Assembly (NCBI RefSeq): GCF_007989085.1
Contig: NZ_BJVJ01000047.1
Location: forward strand, 1 to 49,402
DNA length: 49,402 nucleotides
Source of the DNA: Pseudonocardia sulfidoxydans NBRC 16205
GTDB taxonomy: Bacteria; Actinomycetota; Actinomycetes; Mycobacteriales; Pseudonocardiaceae
Direction: 5' to 3'
The position numbers and the translations under genes were made by a program. The notes under the pieces were generated by a model. That model was not told the DNA's origin. It saw only the letters and a program-made list of their open reading frames with translations, and did not search any database. Of this stretch, positions 35,217 to 46,172 are shown one piece after another (position 1 is the first letter of the stretch; each line of letters starts with the position of its first letter).

Positions 35217-36457
35217 CGGGGGCCCCCGTCGAGGTCGTCGTCACCGGGTACGGCGCGACCACCCCGCTGGGCGGGGACGCCGCGTCGACCTGGGAGGCGC
35301 TGCTCGCCGGGAAGTCGGGCGTCGCCACGACACAGGGCGCGTTCACCGAGCGGTTCGACCTCCCGGTGAAGATCTCCGCGCAGCTGGCGGTCGAGCCGAC
35401 CGACGTCATCGCCCGGGTGCAGGCCCGGCGCATGGACCGTTGCGAGCAGGTCGCCGTCGTCGCCGCCCGAGAGGCGTGGGCGCACGCGGGCCTCGACGGC
35501 GACGAGCCGAAGGTCGAGCCCGAGCGGTTGGCGGTCTGCGTCGGCACCGGTATCGGCGGCGCGGTCACGCTGCTCGACCAGGACGACCTGCTCGAGTCCG
35601 GCGGGGTCCGCAAGGTGTCCCCGCTGACCGTCCCGATGCTCATGCCCAACGGTCCGGCCGCCGTCGTCAGCCTCGAACTGGGGGCACGCGCGGGCACGCA
35701 CGCGCCGGTCTCGGCGTGCGCGTCCGGCGCCGAGGCACTCGCGTGGGCGTACCGGCTGCTGCAGGACGGTGACGCCGACGTCGTCATCGCCGGTGGCGCC
35801 GAGGCCTGCATCACCGGCATCACCGTCGCCGGGTTCGTCCAGTCGCGCACGCTCAGCCGGCGCAACGACGACCCGGAGCGGGCGTCGCGTCCGTTCGACA
35901 CGGGCCGCGACGGGTTCGTCCTCGGCGAGGGCGCCGGCATCCTGGTGCTGGAGCGGGCGGAGTTCGCCAGGGCCCGCGGGGCGACGGTCCACGGCCGGCT
36001 CGCCGGCTACGGACTGACCTCCGACGGCTACCACATCACCGGGCCCGACCCCTCGGGTGCGGGACAGTCGCGGGCCATGCTCAAGGCCGTGCAGACCGCG
36101 GGCCTGGAGCCGTCGGACATCACCCACGTCAACTGCCACGCGACCTCGACGGTCGCCGGCGACGTGGGCGAGGCCGCGGCGGTCCGCAAGGCGCTGGGCG
36201 ACCAGCCGGTGCTGACGGCGCCGAAGTCGGCGCTCGGGCACCTGGTCGGCGCGGCCGGCGCGGTGGAGAGCCTCGTGACGATGCTGTCGATCCGCGACGG
36301 GATCGTCCCGGCCACGCTCAATCTCGACGAGCTCGACCCGGGCGTCTCGCTCGACGTCGTGCGCGGCGAGCCGCGCAAGATGGACATCGACGCCGCGATG
36401 AACAACTCGTTCGGCTTCGGCGGGCACAACGCCTCGGTGGTCTTCACCAAGGTGTGA
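35213..36457 (+). CDS. fabF: 3-oxoacyl-ACP synthase II (FabF/KasA type)
   Basis: A 414-residue elongating ketosynthase. The Cys-His-His triad is clear: Cys in VSACASGAEALAW, His in VNCHATSTVAGD and His in KSALGHLVGAAGAVE; the C-terminal NNSFGFGGHNAS loop is intact. The GTG start overlaps the acpP stop, indicating coupled translation and fixed stoichiometry with the carrier protein. It is the last gene of the fab operon; a strong hairpin follows. Mycobacterial operons carry two such genes (kasA, kasB); here only one is present. Confidence 0.97.
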   Translation: MTGAPVEVVVTGYGATTPLGGDAASTWEALLAGKSGVATTQGAFTERFDLPVKISAQLAVEPTDVIARVQARRMDRCEQVAVVAAREAWAHAGLDGDEPKVEPERLAVCVGTGIGGAVTLLDQDDLLESGGVRKVSPLTVPMLMPNGPAAVVSLELGARAGTHAPVSACASGAEALAWAYRLLQDGDADVVIAGGAEACITGITVAGFVQSRTLSRRNDDPERASRPFDTGRDGFVLGEGAGILVLERAEFARARGATVHGRLAGYGLTSDGYHITGPDPSGAGQSRAMLKAVQTAGLEPSDITHVNCHATSTVAGDVGEAAAVRKALGDQPVLTAPKSALGHLVGAAGAVESLVTMLSIRDGIVPATLNLDELDPGVSLDVVRGEPRKMDIDAAMNNSFGFGGHNASVVFTKV

Positions 36458-36486
36458 GGGCGGGACGTCGTCGCAGGTCAGGCCTC

Positions 36487-36526
36487 GTGAGTGGCGATAG
36501 TCGCCATAGCGACCATCGCCACTCAC
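36487..36526. terminator. Terminator after fabF
   Basis: A 40-nt hairpin: 12-bp perfect outer stem (GTGAGTGGCGAT with ATCGCCACTCAC), one mismatch, 5-bp inner stem (GTCGC/GCGAC) and CATA loop. It lies between two convergent genes, 30 bp after fabF and 8 bp before the next stop. Confidence 0.75.
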
Positions 36527-36533
36527 AGGGGTT

Positions 36534-37088
36534 TCAGCAGGGCTCGGACAGCAGGCTGCCCGCGGAACCGGTCTCCAGACGAGGTGGGTCGCCCACCATC
36601 GGGAACGCGCCGCGCCAGCAGATGCGCGGCACCCGCAGGTCCGGCGGTGCGTCCTCGAGCGACTGCGTCGACACGAACCGCACCATGGCCAGCACCCGGC
36701 CGCCGCCCGCGTCGTCGATGCGGTCGACGCGGATCGTGCCGTCGGTAGCGGTGTCGATCGAGGCGATCCACTGCTCCCGCGGCTGCTGCTCCACCCGCTC
36801 CGGCACCACCGACACCGACCACAGCTCGTAGTCCCGGGAGTTGATCGCGTCGAAGTAGCGCTGCAGCTGGCTGCGGACGGCGTCGGCCAGCGGATGGTCC
36901 TCGGCGTCGGCCGACAGCTCGACCTCCGGCGGCCCCGCGCCGGACACGGGTGGCCGCTCGGGCGCACCCGAGGGCGCGACGCCCTCGAACATCCGCCCGC
37001 CCAGCACCCAGGCCGAGACCCCGGCCGCGACGAGCAGCGCAAACAAGGCCACCGCGAGCGCGGGCGTGTACCGGACCCCCGACCTCAC
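36534..37088 (-). CDS. Small membrane-anchored or secreted protein of unknown function
   Basis: A 184-residue protein. One hydrophobic helix at about 9-30 (LAVALFALLVAAGVSAWVLGG) is preceded by Arg residues, giving an N-in, C-out anchor or signal. The outside part has a Pro-rich linker followed by a small domain, possibly NTF2-like (residues about 60-160: ADAVRSQLQRYFDAINSRDY, GGGRVLAMVRFVSTQ), with two Cys residues (ICWRG, SEPC at the end) that could form a disulphide. GTG start with GAGGA about 12 nt upstream. I do not recognise a named family. Confidence 0.8.
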   Translation of the reverse strand: MRSGVRYTPALAVALFALLVAAGVSAWVLGGRMFEGVAPSGAPERPPVSGAGPPEVELSADAEDHPLADAVRSQLQRYFDAINSRDYELWSVSVVPERVEQQPREQWIASIDTATDGTIRVDRIDDAGGGRVLAMVRFVSTQSLEDAPPDLRVPRICWRGAFPMVGDPPRLETGSAGSLLSEPC

Positions 37089-37200
37089 CCCGCCGACGTC
37101 CTCACCGGTCGTGCATCCCCCACGAGCACAGTCTCCCCGACCGCCCCGAGACGATCACGGCGGCCCTCCCCCGGCCGGCGCGCGGGCGTGCGCGGGAGGG

Positions 37201-37689
37201 TCAGCCGACCTGGTGCAGCCAGGTGACCGGGGCGCCGTCGCCGGCCAGCCGGAAGGGCTCCAGCGCGTTGTCCCACGCCGAGCCGAGCAGCGCGTCGATA
37301 CCCGCGTGGACCTTGCCCGCCGACGACCCCGCCATCACGGAACGCAGCTGGTCCTCACCCACGACGATGTCGCCGTTGGCGCTCGTGCGCCCCCGCCACA
37401 TCCCGAGACCCGGGACGTAGCAGAACCGCTCCCCGTCGACGCCCGGACTGGGCTCCTCGGTGACCTCGAACCGCAGCATCGGCCAGGCACGCAGGGCGCC
37501 CGCGAGGGCACCGCCGTTCCCGGCCACGCCGGTCCACGTCACCTCCGCCCGGAGCGTTCCGGGCGCAGCGGACTGCGGAGTCCACTGGAGAGAGACCTTG
37601 CTCCCCAGCACCCCCGACATCGCCCATTCGACGTGCGGGCAGACCGCAGTCGGCGACGAGTGGACGAAAACCACGCCGCGTGTGCTCAC
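37201..37689 (-). CDS. DUF3145 family protein
   Basis: A 162-residue actinobacterial protein of unknown function with the family start RGVVFVHSSPTAVCPHVEWA and end WDNALEPFRLAGDGAPVTWL. In many actinobacteria it lies beside the fab operon, as here, but no role is established. The GTG at 37689 fixes the family N-terminus. The 226 bp upstream of it hold its promoter and nothing else that I recognise. Confidence 0.88.
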   Translation of the reverse strand: MSTRGVVFVHSSPTAVCPHVEWAMSGVLGSKVSLQWTPQSAAPGTLRAEVTWTGVAGNGGALAGALRAWPMLRFEVTEEPSPGVDGERFCYVPGLGMWRGRTSANGDIVVGEDQLRSVMAGSSAGKVHAGIDALLGSAWDNALEPFRLAGDGAPVTWLHQVG

Positions 37690-37915
37690 TGCAGACCTCC
37701 GCTGTTCGACGAGGATCGTCTTCCCCTACGTCCTCGCGCACCGCGTCGGCGAACAGATCGCGTGTGAAACTGTGTGGCCCAGGCGGGCCGGTTCGGCCGG
37801 GGTGACCCGGCGGTGGTCGGCTGTCGGTGATCACTCTGCCTGATCATGCCGCCAGGGGCAAAGGATCCCGGGCGCGTCGGGCGTGTCGATCACCCGTGTC
37901 GCTGCTCGCGTGTGC

Positions 37916-39031
37916 TCACACCGCGCGGTAGTGGACCACCGCGACGTCGCCGTCCCTGTCGCCCGGGCCGGTAGGCGTCGGGTCGGCGTCGGACGCCACG
38001 AGCCCGCGCTCGACGAGCACCTCCAGGTGCACCGCCGTCTCCAGCACCGCGAGCATCCGGTTGAACGGGTCGAGCTCGGCCAGCGTCCGGCCGCGCCGCG
38101 TCCAGGCCAGCGTCGCCGCGACCTCGTTGGCGGTGGTACGCCCCTCGGCCAGGCCGGCCAGCGTGTCGTCGAGACGCTGGGCGTGATGGGCGAGCAGCTC
38201 GTCGACCCGCTCGTGGACCCGGCGGCCCACCTTGCCGTGCGCGGGCAGCATCGCGGCGTCGGGCCGGTCGCGCAGCAGCTGCAGCGACGTTAGGAAGTCC
38301 GACAGCGGGCTCGGCGGCGCGATGGGCTCGAACCCGATCGACGGAGTGATCGTCGGCAGCACGTGGTCGCCGGTGAACATCAGGTCGTGGTCACCGTCGG
38401 CGAAGACCATGTGGCCGCGGGTGTGCCCCGGCGTCGCGATCGCGGTGAGGGTGCGGCCGAGCGGGCCGGTGCCGTCCGCGGCGGACCCCTCCGGGCCGAC
38501 GGTGAGCACGGCACCGTCCTCGAGCCACTCGTCCGGGGGCTCCCACAAACGCAGGTCCATCCGCGGCGGCGGGTTCGCACTGATCAGGTCGGCGAGATCG
38601 GCCGCGCCGGCCTGACGCAGCCGCTCCATGTGCGACGAGCCGCCCTGTCCGCGGTCGGGCCGGTTGATCTCGTCGAGACCCACCTTCTCCCCCGCGCCCA
38701 GCAGCACCCGCGAGCCGAAGCGCCGCCGCAGCTCCACACCCATCGTGTAGTGGTCGCGGTGGGAATGGGTGCACAGGAACCGGCGCACGCCCTGCAGGTC
38801 GGTGCCCAGCGCCGACAGGCTCTCGGCCAGCAGCTCCTCGGCGACGGTGAGGGCCCAACCGGAGTCGACGAGCGTCCAGCCGTCGACGTCCTCGATCGCG
38901 TAGACGTTGACCGCGCGCAGCCCGTCGTTGGGCAGAGGCAGCGGGATGCGGTAGACGCCGGGGGCGCAACGGTAGGTACCGGGCGCGGTCCAGTCTCCGT
39001 CAGGCTCGTCGTCGAGGATCGTCGGGCTCAC
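37916..39031 (-). CDS. Metallo-beta-lactamase-fold hydrolase
   Basis: A 371-residue MBL-fold protein. The metal ligands are visible: HSHRDH near residue 90, His in TPGHTRGHMVF, Asp in FTGDHVLP and a late His in LPAHGKVG. A C-terminal helical segment (RRVHERVDELLAHHAQRLD, then a winged-helix-like part) is like that of LACTB2-type MBL proteins, which cleave RNA or hydrolyse thioesters; substrate unknown. GTG start. It lies 9 bp after the transglutaminase-like gene on the same strand, suggesting one operon. Confidence 0.9.
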   Translation of the reverse strand: MSPTILDDEPDGDWTAPGTYRCAPGVYRIPLPLPNDGLRAVNVYAIEDVDGWTLVDSGWALTVAEELLAESLSALGTDLQGVRRFLCTHSHRDHYTMGVELRRRFGSRVLLGAGEKVGLDEINRPDRGQGGSSHMERLRQAGAADLADLISANPPPRMDLRLWEPPDEWLEDGAVLTVGPEGSAADGTGPLGRTLTAIATPGHTRGHMVFADGDHDLMFTGDHVLPTITPSIGFEPIAPPSPLSDFLTSLQLLRDRPDAAMLPAHGKVGRRVHERVDELLAHHAQRLDDTLAGLAEGRTTANEVAATLAWTRRGRTLAELDPFNRMLAVLETAVHLEVLVERGLVASDADPTPTGPGDRDGDVAVVHYRAV

Positions 39032-39040
39032 CCCAGCACC

Positions 39041-39814
39041 CTAGGCGGAGGTGGGGGCGGAGAACTCGTCGGTGCCCGCGTGAGAGTCGCCACCGAGCAG
39101 CGCCTCGCCGTAGGTCGCGCGGAACCGGGTTAGGATCGCGTCCAGCGGCAGGTCCGCCGAAGGGCCGTGGTCGACGACGTACTCCATGTACCGGGCGCCG
39201 TCGCCGGTGAACTGGTGCATCAGCGCGTGGCCGTCGCCGTCGAAGTCGAGCGGCTCGACCCCGAACCGGTGACACAGCTCCGCGTTGAACGCCGGCGACG
39301 CCTTCAGCCAGCGCCCGCCGAGGTACAGCTCGCTGTAGCCGTGGTGGATGAACACGTCGTGGCCGTTCATCAGCGCGCGCAGCCGCGGGGTGTTGAGGTG
39401 GTTGCGGACGTCGGCGAACCCCAGCCGCGCCGGGATGCCGACGGCGCGCGCCGACGCCGTGAGCAGCACCGCCTTGGGCACACACCAGTTGCGGGGCGCA
39501 ACCGCGACCGCACTCGCCCGGTAGTCACGCGGGTCGGTGCTGATCACGAAAGGGTCGTACCAGATGCGGTCGCGGACGGCGGCGAACAACAGCCCCGCCC
39601 GGGCCACCTCGTCGTCCTCGCCGCCGACGGCCCGCTCGGCGAACTCCCGCACCGCGGCGGCGTCGGAGTCGACGAACTCGCCCGGCATCAGGTTGTCCTC
39701 CGGACGGTCCGAGGCCGGTGTCGTCGTGCCCGCGTCCGCCACGTGCAGTTCCTCACTCTCCGTCGAGACAGGGTCGCGCGGGGTCACCGTACCGCGCGGT
39801 CCATCCTCACTCAT
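39041..39814 (-). CDS. Transglutaminase-like (cysteine protease fold) protein
   Basis: About 257 residues; the core at about 75-230 matches bacterial transglutaminase-like proteins: catalytic Cys in RNWCVPKAVLLTASARAVG, the following GIPARLGFADVRNH, and the His region IHHGYSELYLGGRWLKASPAFN, where the usual Asp position reads Asn. The domain has no signal peptide. The first 50 residues are disordered, and the start is uncertain: I use the ATG at 39814, and GTG codons within the next 25 residues are possible. Same strand as, and 9 bp before, the MBL-fold gene. Confidence 0.85.
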   Translation of the reverse strand: MSEDGPRGTVTPRDPVSTESEELHVADAGTTTPASDRPEDNLMPGEFVDSDAAAVREFAERAVGGEDDEVARAGLLFAAVRDRIWYDPFVISTDPRDYRASAVAVAPRNWCVPKAVLLTASARAVGIPARLGFADVRNHLNTPRLRALMNGHDVFIHHGYSELYLGGRWLKASPAFNAELCHRFGVEPLDFDGDGHALMHQFTGDGARYMEYVVDHGPSADLPLDAILTRFRATYGEALLGGDSHAGTDEFSAPTSA

Positions 39815-39874
39815 ACCACCCGGTCGGGGCGGCTTTCCCACCCCGGAGGTGACGCTTCGTCGATTAGTGTCGCC

Positions 39875-39925
39875 ATGAAGCAAATCGGTCAGGTGACCGT
39901 CGCGGCCGGCATGAACGGCTCGTGA
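39875..39925 (+). CDS. Possible short leader peptide (16 residues)
   Basis: MKQIGQVTVAAGMNGS, ATG to TGA, ends 27 bp before the small HTH gene. It has no ribosome-binding site and could be read only from a leaderless mRNA. Coding is unproven. Confidence 0.25.
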   Translation: MKQIGQVTVAAGMNGS

Positions 39926-39952
39926 CGGCACGGAAGGAGCGGGGGTCCGTCG

Positions 39953-40165
39953 ATGGTGGCAGGCAAGCCGGAGCGCCCGGAGGTGGTGCAGGCGCCGTTC
40001 CTCACCGTCGCCGAGGTGGCCGAACGGATGCGGGTCTCGAAGATGACGGTCTACCGGCTGGTGCACAGTGGACAGTTGCCTGCCGTCCGGTTCGGACGCT
40101 CGTTCCGGGTGCAGCGCAACGCCGTCGACGACCTCATCGAGTCGGCCCGCTACGAGGTGGGCTGA
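39953..40165 (+). CDS. Small excisionase-like / MerR-type HTH protein
   Basis: A 70-residue DNA-binding protein with the HTH_17 pattern: LTVAEVAERMRVSKMTVYRLVHSG, then LPAVRFGRSFRVQRNAVDDLIE. Such proteins include phage excisionases and chromosomal regulators of the BldC kind. No integrase lies nearby and the neighbours are ordinary genes, so I read it as a resident regulator. ATG at 39953, with GGAAGGAG about 15 nt upstream. Confidence 0.85.
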   Translation: MVAGKPERPEVVQAPFLTVAEVAERMRVSKMTVYRLVHSGQLPAVRFGRSFRVQRNAVDDLIESARYEVG

Positions 40166-40201
40166 GCCAGGCCCGCCCAGCGCACTCGCGGGGCCGGGCC
40201 G

Positions 40202-41176
40202 TCAGCGGGTCCGGCCGCGCGGGCGCAGCGGCACCGGCGGCATCGCCGGCGCCGACAACGGGTCCCCCTCGTAGCCGGTGACCTCCCCGAACCGCGCAGG
40301 CCCGGTACCGGTGATCTCGGCCTGCCACGCCGAGCGGGCCGCACGCACCTCGTCGCCACTGCGGCCGACGAAGTTCCACCACATGACGATCTGCTCGTCG
40401 AACGGGATACCACCCAGCAGCAGGAAGCGGCTCGCCGACGCCGCGCGCAGCCGCAGCTGCGCCCGGCCGCACCCCAGGTAGCAGAGCGTCCCCGGGTCGA
40501 GGACGCCGTCGATGTCCGGCTCGCCGGACACCGTCAGCACCGCGTGCTCGAAGTCGGGCTCCAACGGGATCACCACGTCCGCGCCCGCCGCCAGCTCCAC
40601 GTCCACCCCGACCAGCGGAGTGTGCACCCGCCCCGGCGACCGGGCCTCGGCGAACTCGCCGAGCAGCACCGTCGCGCGCATCCCGGTGCCCGTGACCGCG
40701 GGCAGCCCGGCATGGAACTCGAACCGTGGCGCGGTCTCGCGGGCGCCGTCGGGCAGCGCCACCCACAGCTGGGCGCCGTGCAGCAGCGGAGCGTGCGGGT
40801 CGGGCGACTGCTCGGCGTGCGCGATGCTGCGGCCCGCCGTCATGAGGGCCAGCTCCCCCGGGCCGATCATCGTGTCGCTGCCCAGGCTGTCGCGGTGGTG
40901 CACCGTGCCCTCGAGCAGCCAGCTGACCGTCTGCAACCCGATGTGGGGGTGCGGCGGCACCTGCATGCCGGGGGCCTTCGCGACGTCGTCGGGGCCGTAG
41001 TGGTCGACGAAGCACCACGCGCCGACCATGCGCCGGCCCAGCGTCGGCAGCAGGCGGCGGACCTTCGTAGACCCGCCCAGCGCGACCGTCTTGGCCGCCA
41101 GCACCTCGCGCACCGGCTCCACCCGCGGCGCCGGCCCGCAGATCTCGACGTCCGGCCGGATCGACGTGTCGCTCAC
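40202..41176 (-). CDS. Pirin family protein (second copy)
   Basis: A 324-residue bicupin, closer to classical pirin than the one at 29244. Metal-binding N-terminal cupin: VPPHPHIGLQTVSWLLEGTV, HRDSLG and SIAHAEQSP; it also has the N-terminal RRMVGAWCFVDHYGP segment and a C-terminal cupin ending in GGIPFDEQIVMWWNFVGRS. Substrate unknown. GTG start overlaps the stop of the NUDIX gene, so the two are co-transcribed. Confidence 0.92.
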   Translation of the reverse strand: MSDTSIRPDVEICGPAPRVEPVREVLAAKTVALGGSTKVRRLLPTLGRRMVGAWCFVDHYGPDDVAKAPGMQVPPHPHIGLQTVSWLLEGTVHHRDSLGSDTMIGPGELALMTAGRSIAHAEQSPDPHAPLLHGAQLWVALPDGARETAPRFEFHAGLPAVTGTGMRATVLLGEFAEARSPGRVHTPLVGVDVELAAGADVVIPLEPDFEHAVLTVSGEPDIDGVLDPGTLCYLGCGRAQLRLRAASASRFLLLGGIPFDEQIVMWWNFVGRSGDEVRAARSAWQAEITGTGPARFGEVTGYEGDPLSAPAMPPVPLRPRGRTR

Positions 41177-41682
41177 CGATCCAGCCTAGGACGTGCACCG
41201 TCCGCGTCGAACCCGAAGGCCGCCACGGCGGGGACCGGCGCATCGCCGGCCAGCCACGCGAGGACCTGCCGCTCGTGCGGCACCACCGGATCGGGCAACG
41301 CCGCGAGCGGGAACCACTCGACACCCTCGGACCTGTCGTGCTCGGCGGCCCGCGGCTCCCCCGACCAGCGCCGGCAGGTGAAGAAGAAATCGACCCGCTC
41401 GTCGACGGGCAGGCCCGTCGCCTGGGTCCGGTGCATCGCCGTCAGGGGTTCGAGGTCCGCGGGGTCGATGACGACGCCCAGCTCCTCGGCCGCCTCCCGA
41501 ACGGCGGCGCGGTGCACCGACTCGCCGTCCTCGACGTGCCCCGCCGCCGCCGACGCCCAGAACCCGTCCATGAACCCGGTGCCGGCGCGCAGCTGCAGCA
41601 GCACCTCCGTGCCCTGCGGGCCGTCGCGCAGCAGCAGGACGTAGGCGGCGGGCACGAGCCGGAACCGGTCGGTCACGATCAT
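41173..41682 (-). CDS. NUDIX hydrolase
   Basis: A 169-residue protein with a complete Nudix box: GHVEDGESVHRAAVREAAEE followed by LGV, providing the Glu residues that bind Mg2+. Upstream parts (AAYVLLLRDGPQGTEVLLQL) match the family. It should hydrolyse a nucleoside diphosphate linked to another group; the substrate is not predictable. It precedes the pirin gene with a 4-bp overlap. Confidence 0.92.
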   Translation of the reverse strand: MIVTDRFRLVPAAYVLLLRDGPQGTEVLLQLRAGTGFMDGFWASAAAGHVEDGESVHRAAVREAAEELGVVIDPADLEPLTAMHRTQATGLPVDERVDFFFTCRRWSGEPRAAEHDRSEGVEWFPLAALPDPVVPHERQVLAWLAGDAPVPAVAAFGFDADGARPRLDR

Positions 41683-41768
41683 CGACCCTACGGGGCGCCC
41701 GATGTGCGGCCGCTGCCGGGAAGCGCATCAGGCTCGCCACACGGACGGCACAGCGCGCCGTCGCCGAA

Positions 41769-41875
41769 CGTGTCACCAGCGCGATCCGGGCGCACTCACG
41801 ACACGCTCGCCGGCTACGCGCCCACCGGGCGTGTCACCAGCGCGGACGACACACTCCCACGACACGCCCGCCGGC
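41769..41875. repeat. Pair of 46-bp direct repeats with inner dyads
   Basis: Two 46-bp units (41769-41814 and 41830-41875) both begin CGTGTCACCAGCGCG and end CACGACACGC-CGCCGGC. Within each, CGTGTC and GACACG can pair. They lie in a 403-bp gene-free stretch (41683-42085) between the NUDIX gene and nrdJ. A second wide dyad, GCCGAGTTCGAC/GTCGAACTCGGC, spans 41957-42017. No gene is credible here. Confidence 0.75.
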
Positions 41876-42035
41876 CTGGAGACGGTCCCTCGGGGTCCGC
41901 GGTCAGCCCGCGTGCACCCGGTGGTCGGCCGCCGTCGACGGGCGGCGCGCGATACCGCCGAGTTCGACACGGGACTGGTCCCACGAGGCTCGCGACCACT
42001 CCCACGTCGAACTCGGCGTACGGGCCAGCAACGGC

Positions 42036-42071
42036 CGAGGGGCCGGACCGCGGTCGCGGTCCGGCCCCTCG
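42036..42071 (-). terminator. Terminator of nrdJ
   Basis: A perfect 17-bp stem (42036-42052 with 42055-42071) with a 2-nt centre, starting 14 bp after the nrdJ stop. Confidence 0.85.
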
Positions 42072-42085
42072 GGCTCGAGCAGGCG

Positions 42086-44932
<2,847 letters not shown>

Positions 44933-45084
44933 CCTCGTCCTCTTTCCTGGCAACCGTGGTGCGGTGGTGCCGCACCGATGTCAACGACCGCGTCGGCGAA
45001 TGAGCCGCCCGGCGGACCGTCCGGTGGGTCGACCGGCCGGTGTCGCGCGCCGGCCGGGCGACACACCCGTTCCCACTACGTGTT

Positions 45085-45600
45085 TCACGGCGCGTCGTCC
45101 CGCGACGGGGTGCCCCCCGCCGCCTCGCCGTCCGCGTCGTCGGCTGCTTCCCCGGCATCCGACTTCCGCAGGTCCGCGATCTCCTTCTCGAAGTCGTCGA
45201 TCGACGAGAAGGACCTGTACACACTCGCGAAGCGCAGGTACGCCACCTCGTCGAGCTCACGCAACGGCCCGAGGATCGCCAGCCCCACCTCGTGGCTGGG
45301 AATCTCGGCCGTCCCGCCCGCCCGGACCGCCTCCTCGACGCGGTGCGCCAACTGCTGCAGCGCGTCCTCGTCGACAGGGCGCCCCTGGCAGGCGCGTCGC
45401 ACTCCGCTGACCACCTTGTCGCGGAGGAAGGGTTCGGTCACACCACTGCGCTTGACGACCGCGAGCACCGGCTCCTCGACCGTCGTGAACCGCCGTCCGC
45501 ACGACGCGCACGAGCGGCGGCGCCGGGTCGCCTGCCCGTCCTCGACCTCACGAGAGTCGATGACGCGGCAGTCGGAGTGACGGCAGAACGGGCAGCGCAC
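45085..45600 (-). CDS. nrdR: Transcriptional repressor NrdR
   Basis: A 171-residue repressor of ribonucleotide reductase genes. The zinc ribbon uses [13 protein letters not shown] and the CASCGRRF pair; the ATP-cone spans about 45-140 ([27 protein letters not shown]), sensing ATP/dATP levels. A disordered acidic tail follows. The GTG at 45600 fits the conserved N-terminus and has GAGAGGA 9 nt upstream. Tandem NrdR-box candidates upstream suggest autoregulation of the nrdR-nrdJ unit. Confidence 0.95.
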   Translation of the reverse strand: MRCPFCRHSDCRVIDSREVEDGQATRRRRSCASCGRRFTTVEEPVLAVVKRSGVTEPFLRDKVVSGVRRACQGRPVDEDALQQLAHRVEEAVRAGGTAEIPSHEVGLAILGPLRELDEVAYLRFASVYRSFSSIDDFEKEIADLRKSDAGEAADDADGEAAGGTPSRDDAP

Positions 45601-45648
45601 AGTAGTGATCCTCTCTCCGAGAGCGACCGACAAACCCAACCTGTGGCC

Positions 45649-45680
45649 GAACAACACGTATGTAACCACAAGATGTGGGG
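45649..45680 (-). promoter_or_regulatory. Two adjacent NrdR-box candidates
   Basis: On the minus strand, CCCCACATCTTGTGGT is followed directly by TACATACGTGTTGTTC. Each 16-mer is a weak dyad of the ACACnATnTnGTGT type, with centres 16 bp apart, close to the usual NrdR-box spacing. They lie 49-80 bp upstream of nrdR. Confidence 0.55.
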
Positions 45681-46172
45681 GTCGGTGCGACCGGGAGGCC
45701 CGCCAGACGCAGGTTCCCCCGATCTGGCGAGTCAGCGGCGGCGACCGTGCCACCCGTTGTCGCGGAGCGCGGCGCCTCGACCACTCTGCGCCGCCACCCG
45801 ACCCCTCCGAAGGCTTCGCCGCAGGCACCCACACGGGCTGCCACGACTGCGAAGCGCGACCGCTGCAGGGCGGCCACCGAGCCACGGACCCGGTTCGCCC
45901 CGTCCGCCGACGAGACCGATCCGGAACGCCCGAGACTGCCATCCCCGACCCACCGCGGCGGACGGCACCCGTCGCCGGACACGGCCCGCGATCGGGTAAG
46001 GCTCGGGGTGCGGCACTGCACCGTGTGACGGCCCCTCATCGCCGGGCGATCGCGCGCTCACCTGGACCGCGCACCCGACCACGCGCGGAGAGGTGCCGTT
46101 ACTCGAGGCCGGACTGATCACGATCCGGCGCGATCCGGCCCCGTGCCGAGCCGGCGAGGCGCGCCGGGGGCC
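45681..46172. other. Gene-free stretch between nrdR and the LysM gene
   Basis: About 490 bp. Open frames exist on both strands, but their composition is uneven and no domain, ribosome-binding site or family resemblance supports them. It should contain the distal part of the nrdR promoter region and the end of the LysM transcript. I see nothing else. Confidence 0.5.

Noticed and set aside
44933..45084. B12 riboswitch between nrdR and nrdJ
   Set aside because: The 152-bp gap has small hairpins but no recognisable B12-box and is short for such an element.
45605..46117. Open frames on both strands between nrdR and the LysM gene
   Set aside because: No ribosome-binding site, domain or regular codon pattern supports them.
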